Shown: piece by piece, positions 1 through 5,803 of the stretch
How positions within the stretch are numbered: the first letter of the stretch is position 1
How the letters are laid out: each line of letters begins with the position of its first letter
Assembly: GCA_044375105.1 (NCBI GenBank)
Contig: JBILNK010000139.1
Location: 1 to 11,723, forward strand
Direction of reading: 5' to 3'
DNA length: 11,723 nucleotides
Origin: JBIKLM01 sp044375105
GTDB lineage: Bacteria > Planctomycetota > UBA1135 > GCA-002686595
The notes under the pieces: model-generated
Databases searched by the model: none
The model's input: the letters and a program-made list of their open reading frames with translations, nothing else
What the model was told of the DNA's origin: nothing
Program-made: the position numbers and the translations under genes

Positions 1-43
1 TGTGCGTAACGCAGCGCTTTCCCCGAAGCCTTCCGATCGAACC

Positions 44-1186
44 ATGACGCGCCTGTTCGAACTGCCCGCGTACCAGCGCCTGCCGGTGGATCCGGTCTCG
101 GCCAGCGGCGATCGCCTGCTGCTGGCCAACGGCGAGGAACTGCTCGACCTCTACGGCGGCCACTGCGTCAACACCCTGGGCGCGGGGCACGCCGGCCTGT
201 TGGCGGAGATCAGCGCCCAGTGGCAGCAGCTCTCCTTCGCCACCAACCTGCTGCCCCTGCGGGCCCGAGCGCGTTTCCTGGCGGCCCTCGACCCGCTGCT
301 GCCCGAGGGGCGTTGGGCCGCGTTCCTCTCGAACAGCGGCGCCGAGGCCAACGAAAACGCCCTCAAGGCGGCCCTCTCCGCCACCGGTCGCGGCGCGATC
401 CTGTGCTTCGAGGGCGCCTTCCATGGCCGCACCGCCGCGGCCACCTGGACCAGCGACGTCAAGTACCGCGGCTTTCCGCGGCCGCCGTTCGAGGTTCGCC
501 GCGTGCCCTTCGGGGACCTGCGCGCCTTGGACGCGGCCCTGGACACCGAGGTCGCCGGCGCGATCCTCGAGCCGATCCAGTCCCTGGCCGGCGTGGTCGA
601 CCCGCCCGCCGGGTTCCTCGAGCGCCTGCGCGAGCGCTGCACCGCGGTCGGCGCGGCGCTGATCTTCGACGAGGTGCAGACCGGCAACGGCCGCCTGGGC
701 ACGCCCTTCGCGGCCCAATACTTCGACGTGCTGCCCGACGCGATCACCACCGCCAAGGGCGTGGCCGGCGGCCTGCCCGTGGGCTTGACCCTGTTCTCCG
801 CGGCCCTGGTGGAGCGCATGGACCCCAAGCTGTGCGGCTCGACCTTCGGCGGCGGCCCCCTGGCGCTGACCGCGGCGGCCTACATCGCCGAAGCCATCGG
901 CCGGCCCGGTTTTCTCGAGAACGTGCGCGCCGCTTCGCAGGCTTTCCGCGCGGCCGCCGCCGGTGGGCCCGTGGCGCGCGTGCGCGGCGCCGGCCTGCTG
1001 CTCGGGCTCGAGCTCGAGCCCGGGCTCGAGGCCAAGTCCGTGCAGCTGCGCCTGCTCGAACAAGGCGTGTTCGTGGGCACCAGCAACCACCCGCGGGTGC
1101 TGCGCCTGTCGCCGGCCCTGACCATTTCCCCTTCCGAAGCGGCCCACCTGGGCCGCGCCCTGGCTTCCTTGGAGGTCCACGCGTGA
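44..1186 (+). CDS. argD: Acetylornithine/succinylornithine aminotransferase (ArgD-type, class III PLP)
   Basis: PLP-dependent class III aminotransferase that interconverts N-acylglutamate semialdehyde and N-acylornithine in cytoplasmic arginine synthesis. Visible motifs, counted from the ATG at 44, are LDLYGGH near the N terminus, the SGAEANENALK cofactor-phosphate region, FHGRT, the IFDEVQTG block with D209 (pyridine-nitrogen Asp), and TTAKG with the Schiff-base lysine K238. The length of 380 aa is normal or slightly short for ArgD. A GTG at base 2 is in frame, but bases 2-43 use codons rare in the rest of the gene (CTT, CCT, CGA, GCA), so the ATG at 44 is preferred; no clear Shine-Dalgarno precedes it. 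The stop overlaps the GTG start of argB, so the two are almost certainly co-translated. YGGH and SGAEANENALK resemble Bacteroidetes ArgD as I recall it. Whether the acyl group is acetyl or succinyl cannot be read from the sequence; an ornithine or GABA aminotransferase is made unlikely by context. Confidence 0.9.
   Translation: MTRLFELPAYQRLPVDPVSASGDRLLLANGEELLDLYGGHCVNTLGAGHAGLLAEISAQWQQLSFATNLLPLRARARFLAALDPLLPEGRWAAFLSNSGAEANENALKAALSATGRGAILCFEGAFHGRTAAATWTSDVKYRGFPRPPFEVRRVPFGDLRALDAALDTEVAGAILEPIQSLAGVVDPPAGFLERLRERCTAVGAALIFDEVQTGNGRLGTPFAAQYFDVLPDAITTAKGVAGGLPVGLTLFSAALVERMDPKLCGSTFGGGPLALTAAAYIAEAIGRPGFLENVRAASQAFRAAAAGGPVARVRGAGLLLGLELEPGLEAKSVQLRLLEQGVFVGTSNHPRVLRLSPALTISPSEAAHLGRALASLEVHA
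1171..1176 (+). promoter_or_regulatory. Shine-Dalgarno sequence for argB
   Basis: GGAGGT lies six bases before the GTG at 1183, inside the last codons of argD. It is one of only two clear Shine-Dalgarno sequences in the window, and it decides the argB start because the frame is open far upstream of it. Confidence 0.7.
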
Positions 1187-2127
1187 TCGACATCCGCACC
1201 GCCGCTCCGTTCGTCCGTCGCTTCGAAGGCCGTATCCTGGTCCTCAAGGTGGGGGGCGCTTGCCTGTCCCACGCCGGCACCCGCAAGCGCCTGGCCGAGG
1301 ACATCGCCGTCGTGCACACCCTGGGCGCCCAGGTGGTGCTGGTGCACGGCGCCGGCCCCCAGGTCGATCAGCTGCAGCGCCGCATGGGCGAGGAGCCGCG
1401 CAAGGTCGGCGGCCGGCGCGTGACCACGCCCGCCGCCCTGGCCGCCCTGCGCCAGGCCACCATGGAACTCAACGCCGACCTGGCCGCGGCGATCAGCGCC
1501 GCCGGCGCGCCGGCTCTGGGCCTCTCGGCGGCCAGCGCCGGGGTGCTCGACGCCCGCCGCCGCCCGCTCGCCGCGACCCCCGAGGGCCCCGTGGACTTCG
1601 GTTTCGTCGGCGACCTGACCGGCGTCAACGCGCTGCCGCTGCTGCAGCTGCTCGAAGGCGGCATCATCCCGGTGCTCGGCCCCCCGGCCGGCGACGGCCA
1701 GGGCGGCTTCCTGAACGTCAACGCCGACCTGGCCGCAGCCCACGTGGCGGTGGCCCTCGAAGCGGCCAAGCTGGTGCTGATCACCTCGACCCCCGGCATC
1801 CTGATGGACGCCGCCGACCCGCGCTCGCTGGTCTCGGCCCTGTCCCTCGAGCAGCTTGGCGAGCTCGAGCGGAGCGGCGTGCTCAAGGACGGCATGGCGG
1901 TCAAGGCCACCGCCCTGCGTTTCGCCCTCGAGCGCGGCGTCGAGCGCACCCACGTGGTCTCCGGCCTGGCCGCGGACGGGCTGCTCGGCGAGCTCTACAC
2001 GACCCACGGCACCGGCACCCTGGTGACGCGCTTGCCGGAGGTCGAGGGCGACCTGCCGGCCCACGAGCTGGCGCCCGCGCCGCGGCCCGAGGCGGCCCTC
2101 GAGGGCTCCCTGTCCGGCCGCCCATGA
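1183..2127 (+). CDS. argB: N-acylglutamate kinase (acetylglutamate kinase family)
   Basis: Amino-acid kinase that phosphorylates the gamma-carboxylate of N-acetyl- (or N-succinyl-) glutamate, the second committed step of arginine synthesis. The GTG start at 1183 overlaps the argD stop and sits behind GGAGGT. From there the protein has 314 aa: K22-V-G-G (ATP phosphate binding), H55-G-A-G-P-Q (acyl-substrate loop), FLNVNADLAA, and a KDGMAVK block corresponding to the family GGMxxK. The substrate loop reads HGAGP rather than the usual HGGGP; GAGPQ is what I recall from the Xanthomonas NAGS-kinase fusion and related eukaryotic enzymes. No acetyltransferase (GNAT) domain is fused here. After the usual GTLV terminus there are about 30 extra Pro/Ala/Glu-rich residues of unknown role. 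The stop overlaps the argE ATG (ATGA). The kinase assignment is firm; acetyl versus succinyl specificity is open. Confidence 0.9.
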   Translation: MIDIRTAAPFVRRFEGRILVLKVGGACLSHAGTRKRLAEDIAVVHTLGAQVVLVHGAGPQVDQLQRRMGEEPRKVGGRRVTTPAALAALRQATMELNADLAAAISAAGAPALGLSAASAGVLDARRRPLAATPEGPVDFGFVGDLTGVNALPLLQLLEGGIIPVLGPPAGDGQGGFLNVNADLAAAHVAVALEAAKLVLITSTPGILMDAADPRSLVSALSLEQLGELERSGVLKDGMAVKATALRFALERGVERTHVVSGLAADGLLGELYTTHGTGTLVTRLPEVEGDLPAHELAPAPRPEAALEGSLSGRP

Positions 2128-3242
2128 GCCTCTTCGCCGAGCCCCTGGCGCTGCTCTCGCGGCTGGTTTCGACGCCCAGCGAGAGCGGCCGTGAGCAGGC
2201 CCTCCAGGGCCTGCTGCTGGCCGAGCTGGCGCGCGCCGGTCTGTCCGCCGAGCCGATCGGCGACGGCCTGGTCGTGCGCATCGGCGGGCCGGGGCCGCGC
2301 CTGCTGCTGGTTTCGCACCTCGACACGGTGCCGGTCGGCCAGGGCTGGAGCGGCGATCCCTACGACGGCACCTGGCACGCTCAGCCCGATGGCGACCAGC
2401 GCCTGGTGGCGCGCGGGGCCAACGACGCCAAGGCCAGCGGCGCTGCCATGCTGGCGGCCCTGTGCGCGCTGGCGCCGCGCGGCGCGGCTTTGGGCGGCGA
2501 GCTGCTCGTGGCGCTCAACGCCACCGAAGAAACCAGCAACCAGGGCATGCGCGACCTGCTGGCGGCGATCGGCCCGCCGGACGGCGCCGCGGTGGGGGAG
2601 CCCACCGGGCTGGAGGTCGTGCGCGCCCAGTCCGGCCTGGTGGTGATCGCAGCCCACTTCGCGGGCCAGAGCTGCCACGCGGCCCACGCGGGCCGGGTGC
2701 CCCATCACAACGCCCTGCTGTCCGCGGCGCGCGCCCTGGCGGCCCTGCCGGACGTGTTGTTCCTCGAGGGCCAGCACCCGCTGCTCGGCCGCTCGAGCCT
2801 GGTGCCCACGGTGCTCGAAGCGGGCCAGCGCCACAACGTGGTGCCCGACCGGGCCCGCGCGGTCTTCGACGGGCGCTTGGCGCCGCCCCACGGCGGCCCA
2901 CAGGCGCTGGCACTGCTGGCCGAGCGCCTGCCCGGCGCGCGCCTCGAGCTGTGCTCCGAGCGCCTGAAGCCCTGCGAGACCGATCCGAACCACCCGCTGG
3001 TGCTGGCGGCCTTGGAAGCGGCCGGCCGCAGCCGGGCGATCGGCTCGAACACGCTCTCCGACATGGCCCTGCTGCAGGGCGTGCCGGCGGTCAAGGTCGG
3101 ACCCGGCGAAACCGTGCGCAGCCACACCGCCGACGAGTTCGTGCTGGCCAGCGAGGTGCTGGCCGGCGCGCGCTTCTACACCCGCTTCGCCGAGCGCTGC
3201 TTCGAGGCCCTGCGCCAGCCCGCCGCGCGCGCGGCTCGCTGA
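2124..3242 (+). CDS. argE: M20-family N-acyl-ornithine/citrulline deacylase (ArgE-type)
   Basis: Zinc-dependent peptidase family M20 deacylase that removes the acyl group from an arginine-pathway intermediate. It has 372 aa, starting at the ATG that overlaps the argB stop. Metal and catalytic residues are in order: H65-x-D67 (SHLDTVP), D101 (ANDAK, bridging Asp), E135-E136 (TEETS, general base and zinc ligand), E159 (GEPT) and H334 (RSHTADE). The stretch SNTLSD...VKVGPGETVRSHTADE near the C terminus strongly resembles Bacteroidetes ArgE homologues, which act in an N-acylated route. In that route, and in Xanthomonas, the substrate is N-acylcitrulline rather than N-acetylornithine; for this protein that is inference from similarity and neighbours. 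DapE and LysK belong to the same family but are less likely inside an argD-argB-argH cluster. The first copy of the downstream repeat begins on the last two bases of its TGA. Confidence 0.85.
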   Translation: MSLFAEPLALLSRLVSTPSESGREQALQGLLLAELARAGLSAEPIGDGLVVRIGGPGPRLLLVSHLDTVPVGQGWSGDPYDGTWHAQPDGDQRLVARGANDAKASGAAMLAALCALAPRGAALGGELLVALNATEETSNQGMRDLLAAIGPPDGAAVGEPTGLEVVRAQSGLVVIAAHFAGQSCHAAHAGRVPHHNALLSAARALAALPDVLFLEGQHPLLGRSSLVPTVLEAGQRHNVVPDRARAVFDGRLAPPHGGPQALALLAERLPGARLELCSERLKPCETDPNHPLVLAALEAAGRSRAIGSNTLSDMALLQGVPAVKVGPGETVRSHTADEFVLASEVLAGARFYTRFAERCFEALRQPAARAAR

Positions 3243-3363
3243 CCGGTGCCGCACACCCGTGCACCGCCGGCGCGTCGACCGGTGCCGCACACCGGTGGCG
3301 ACCGGCGTGACGACCGGTGCCGCACACCAGTCCATCGCTACGACTACGACCGGTGCCGCACGC
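3241..3363 (+). repeat. Four-copy short direct-repeat array between argE and argH (17-nt core, 35-36-nt period)
   Basis: GACCGGTGCCGCACACC occurs perfectly at 3241-3257, 3277-3293 and 3312-3328; the first 14 bases recur at 3348-3361. Start-to-start distances are 36, 35 and 36 bases, leaving 18-19-base spacers. The first two spacers share sequence (GTG...CCGGCG), so this could be a degenerate 36-nt tandem repeat whose core stayed conserved. Each core holds GGTG-CCGCA-CACC, a small inverted repeat. The first copy overlaps the argE stop codon. The 35-base step breaks the reading frame, so the array is not a protein repeat. It fills much of the leader of argH. Its function is unknown; candidates are a protein-binding array, an RNA element separating argH from argDBE, or a simple minisatellite. 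Confidence 0.85.
3278..3296. repeat. Perfect 7-bp inverted repeat within repeat copy 2
   Basis: ACCGGTG (3278-3284) and CACCGGT (3290-3296) are exact reverse complements around the 5-base loop CCGCA. The other array copies keep only the inner 4-bp stem GGTG/CACC. The symmetry would suit either a dimeric DNA-binding protein or an RNA hairpin in the argE-argH message. No T-tract follows, so it is not a canonical intrinsic terminator. Confidence 0.6.
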
Positions 3364-3446
3364 GGACCGCGTCAGCGCTTCGATCCACAGGCAGCCTCCG
3401 GGCCTCGTCACGGATCCATCGAGTCTCCCCTTGGCCCCCGGGCACC

Positions 3447-4655
3447 ATGACACACCAACCCGACGCCTTCCATCGCCCGATCTGGGATCGCGGCGAGCCG
3501 ATCGACCCGCAGATGCTGGCTTTCACCATCGGCGACGATTGGCTGCAGGACCGCCGCCTGGTCGAGGTCGATATCCAGGGCTCCCTGGCCCACGCCGACG
3601 GGCTGCTGCGCTCCGGGTTGCTTTCCACCCAGGATCACGCCCAGATCCGCGGCGGGCTCGAGGCCCTGCTCGCCAGCCATCGCCGCGGCGAATGGACCGT
3701 CGAGTCCGCGGACGAAGACGTGCACTCCGCGGTCGAGCGGCGCCTGATCGCAGCCATCGGCGACGCCGGCAAGCGCCTGCACACGGGCAGGAGCCGCAAC
3801 GACCAGGTGGCCCTCGATCTGCGCCTGTGGCTGCGCGGGGCCTTGGACCTGGCCGAGGCCCAAGCGGGCTGGCTGGTGCGCGCTCTCGAGGAGCTGGCGG
3901 ACAAGCACCGCGCCCTGCCCCTGCCCGGCTACACCCACGGGCGGCGTGCCATGCCGAGCTCCGTTGGGGACTGGGCCTTGGGCCACGCCGCGGCCCTCGA
4001 GCAGGACCTCGCCGACGGGGACGCCGTGCGCCGCCGGCTCGAACGCTGTCCCCTGGGCAGCGGCTCCGGTTACGGGGTGCCCCTGCCCCTCGATCGCGGC
4101 GGCAACGCGCGCGCGCTGGGCTTCGCAGGACCCGAGGAACCCGTCACTTTGACCCAATTGACCCGTGGCCGCGCGGAACTCGCCTACCTGAGCTGGCTCG
4201 AGGGCCTGGCGCTGTCGATCGGCAAGCTGTGTTTCGACCTGTGGTCCTGGGGCAGCGAGGAGCACGGTTTCGTGGCCCTCTCGGGCCCCATGACCACCGG
4301 CTCCTCGCTGATGCCGCACAAGCGCAACCCCGACGTGCTCGAGCTCGCGCGCGCCCACTGCCGACAGGTCATCGCCGAGCGCGCCGCCCTGCTGGACCTG
4401 CTGCGCGATCTGCCCTCCGGATACCACCGGGATTTCCAGCTGATCAAGCCGGTGCTATTCCGGGCCCACGACCGCATGGCCGCGCTGTTGCCCCTCTTGC
4501 CGCGGGTCCTCGCGGGGCTGACCTGGGACCCTGCGCGCCTGGAGGCGGCCTGCGCCGACCCGAAGCTGCACGCCACCGCTCGGGCCCTCGAGCGCGTCCA
4601 GCGCGGCGAGACCTTCCGCGACGCCTACCGCGCCGAAGCGGGCCCCGCGAGCTGA
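3447..4655 (+). CDS. argH: Argininosuccinate lyase
   Basis: Fumarase/aspartase superfamily lyase that cleaves argininosuccinate to arginine and fumarate, the last step of the pathway; it acts as a cytoplasmic homotetramer. Visible signatures are EDVHSAVERRL, TGRSRNDQVALDLRLW, PGYTHGRRAMPSS with H164, and the superfamily signature GSSLMPHKRNPD starting at G285, with the catalytic serine at S286/S287. The signature reads MPHKRNP, as in adenylosuccinate lyase, instead of the commoner MPQKKNP, but TGRSRNDQ and PGYTH mark it as ArgH. At 402 aa it is shorter than the usual 450-470 because the end stops soon after FRDAYR; short forms of this kind occur in the Xanthomonas-like group as I recall it. 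The ATG at 3447 is chosen because upstream in-frame sequence runs through the repeat array. There is no clear Shine-Dalgarno. The roughly 200-base leader suggests separate control from argDBE. Confidence 0.92.
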   Translation: MTHQPDAFHRPIWDRGEPIDPQMLAFTIGDDWLQDRRLVEVDIQGSLAHADGLLRSGLLSTQDHAQIRGGLEALLASHRRGEWTVESADEDVHSAVERRLIAAIGDAGKRLHTGRSRNDQVALDLRLWLRGALDLAEAQAGWLVRALEELADKHRALPLPGYTHGRRAMPSSVGDWALGHAAALEQDLADGDAVRRRLERCPLGSGSGYGVPLPLDRGGNARALGFAGPEEPVTLTQLTRGRAELAYLSWLEGLALSIGKLCFDLWSWGSEEHGFVALSGPMTTGSSLMPHKRNPDVLELARAHCRQVIAERAALLDLLRDLPSGYHRDFQLIKPVLFRAHDRMAALLPLLPRVLAGLTWDPARLEAACADPKLHATARALERVQRGETFRDAYRAEAGPAS

Positions 4656-4674
4656 CGCCCGGCCCCGGAGGGCG
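4656..4674 (+). terminator. Weak GC hairpin just after argH (possible 3' end)
   Basis: CGCCC (4656-4660) can pair with GGGCG (4670-4674) around a 9-base loop, immediately after the argH stop. No T-tract follows, so intrinsic termination is doubtful; in such GC-rich DNA a stem like this could be chance. Confidence 0.2.
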
Positions 4675-4766
4675 GCCAACCCGGTCGCGGCGCGGCATCC
4701 TGCATCCTTGGTGTGCCCCGTGAGCTCGGCCCGGTGGGGTTCCTAGGTCGCGCCTACAACCCAAGC

Positions 4767-5534
4767 ATGGCGGCTTTGAAGTTCGACGATGGGGATCGCC
4801 CCTTGGTTCGCGATGCCTTGCCGCCAAGGCCCGCCAGCGCAGATTTCGCACCGCTTCCAGACCGGCTTCCGACCGCCGCCCGGCACGGACTCGCTCGGCG
4901 CCCTCTGCGTTGGGGGCTGTTGCTGATCGCCGCGCCAATCCTGGGTTTCGTTCCTGAGCTCTTCATCTACGCAATCGAAAAGGCGTTTCAGGTTTCCTGT
5001 TTGGTCGGACAGGGCACCCTCGAGCGTCGGCCCCCTGGGCTCGGACCCGCTGAAGTGGAGGTCCAGCGGGGAGCCAGCAGCGAGCATCGCGGCCTGCTCT
5101 ACGAGTCGAACTCGGACCGCTTGTTCGTCACCTTGCGTTGGCCGACGTTCGCCGTGAGACCGGACGCGGACGGCTTCCCGATCGCAGCGGCCAGCGAGGC
5201 TTGGGTGGCGCCGGTGCTCCCCACGGGGGCGGCGGGTCCCACCGGGGGCGGGAGTGTGCGCTCGGCCCCGCAGCTCTCGTTCGGCGCGTGGCAAGCCCCG
5301 CCGCTAGGCTGGCGGTCGCCTTCGACGGACGGCGCCTGGCCCTGGGTCTCCAGCGGGTCGTGCCGGCGGGCCCGGACCCCAAGGTCCTGGTCTTCGACTC
5401 CGACGGCCGGGATCCCGTGGAGCTGTGGCCCCACGGGCCCCATCCGTTCAAGGGCCGCTTCGAGCTGGGTTTCGCCGCCCCGGGTCAACCGGTCCTGCTG
5501 CTGCCGGCCCTGCCCCTCGACGATTCCCTCTTGA
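4767..5534 (+). CDS. Hypothetical membrane-anchored protein, N-terminal part (apparently frameshifted)
   Basis: I do not recognise this protein. From the ATG at 4767 (an in-frame GTG at 4713 is an alternative; neither has a Shine-Dalgarno) it begins with about 45 Pro/Ala/Asp/Arg-rich residues ending in ARRPLRW. One hydrophobic segment follows at roughly residues 49-70 (GLLLIAAPILGFVPELFIYA), then a probably extracytoplasmic region. This topology suggests a single-pass inner-membrane protein with its C terminus outside. The frame looks like protein until about 5300; beyond that the +2 frame (next entry) takes over with better codon use, and the rest of this frame turns into a Ser/Arg/Pro/Trp-rich shadow. 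The likely event is a one-base loss, or a two-base gain, between about 5220 and 5310. Codon use at 4767-5200 is less G/C-biased than in neighbours, as for a weakly constrained or acquired gene. Confidence 0.45.
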   Translation: MAALKFDDGDRPLVRDALPPRPASADFAPLPDRLPTAARHGLARRPLRWGLLLIAAPILGFVPELFIYAIEKAFQVSCLVGQGTLERRPPGLGPAEVEVQRGASSEHRGLLYESNSDRLFVTLRWPTFAVRPDADGFPIAAASEAWVAPVLPTGAAGPTGGGSVRSAPQLSFGAWQAPPLGWRSPSTDGAWPWVSSGSCRRARTPRSWSSTPTAGIPWSCGPTGPIRSRAASSWVSPPRVNRSCCCRPCPSTIPS

Positions 5535-5779
5535 TCCCCGCCTGGGCCGAGGTCTACGAGCGCGAAGCCGGGCAACTGTGCTTCTTCGGCCTCTACCAGC
5601 CCGCGGGGCGGCGAGCGGCCGAACCGCCCGGGCTTCCAGCCCCGCGGAAAGCGCGGCCCGGCTGGGCGGCTCCCGGGCGCTCAGGCTGGGGAAACGGGTC
5701 TTCGGCGCCTACCTTAGGGGTCCGCGCGGGTCCCGGATCCCTGCGCGGCGCCGTGCGCCCCAGGTGGGGGCGGCGGTGA
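5288..5779 (+). CDS. Hypothetical protein, C-terminal part of the frameshifted gene
   Basis: Unrecognised product, open from 5138 (TTG) but convincing only from about 5288 (GTG) to 5620. The translation ARLAVAFDGRRLALGLQRV, KVLVFDSDGRDPVELWPHGP and AEVYEREAGQLCFFGLYQPA has strongly G/C-ending codons and a plausible beta-rich character. It continues naturally from the frame of the preceding entry, so the two are probably one protein of roughly 280 aa broken by a frameshift or sequencing error. A separate gene starting at GTG 5288 is the alternative. The last 50 or so residues (after 5620) are Arg/Pro/Gly-rich and do not look like protein, so the true end is uncertain. The stop is only 24 bases before thrS and in the same frame as it. 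Confidence 0.4.
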   Translation: MASPAARLAVAFDGRRLALGLQRVVPAGPDPKVLVFDSDGRDPVELWPHGPHPFKGRFELGFAAPGQPVLLLPALPLDDSLLIPAWAEVYEREAGQLCFFGLYQPAGRRAAEPPGLPAPRKARPGWAAPGRSGWGNGSSAPTLGVRAGPGSLRGAVRPRWGRR

Positions 5780-5803
5780 CCCCCGATCCCCCGACCGACT
5801 CCC
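5620..5803 (+). other. Leader region of thrS
   Basis: This stretch is formally open as the tail of the preceding frame, but its translation looks non-coding. It is GC-rich with several short palindromic motifs. A possible -10-like element GCGCCTACCTT lies at 5706-5716; I see no convincing -35 box and no T-box-like or ribosomal-leader structure. Confidence 0.3.

Noticed and set aside
2..43. GTG at base 2 as the argD start; also TAA at 7-9 as the end of an upstream gene
   Set aside because: Codon use at 2-43 is unlike the gene and the ATG at 44 fits the family length. The TAA could end an upstream arg gene, but only two codons are visible, so no call is made.
1004..1021. Perfect 18-base palindrome GGGCTCGAGCTCGAGCCC
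   Set aside because: It lies inside argD over alternating Leu-Glu codons (CTC GAG), which are the favoured codons here, so codon use explains the symmetry.
3241..3363. CRISPR array
   Set aside because: Repeats of 17 bases and spacers of 18-19 bases are too short, the spacers resemble one another, and no cas gene is present.
3447..4655. Adenylosuccinate lyase, because of the MPHKRNP loop
   Set aside because: TGRSRNDQV, PGYTH and the position after argD-argB-argE identify argininosuccinate lyase.
5106..5119. 14-base match TCGAACTCGGACCG between 5106-5119 and 11206-11219
   Set aside because: One copy is inside a gene and the other is intergenic; a single match of this length is within reach of chance in a window this GC-rich.
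5138..5287. Upstream extension of the second hypothetical frame to TTG 5138
   Set aside because: The translation over 5138-5287 is Gly/Arg-rich and looks like a shadow of the first frame, which is more protein-like there.
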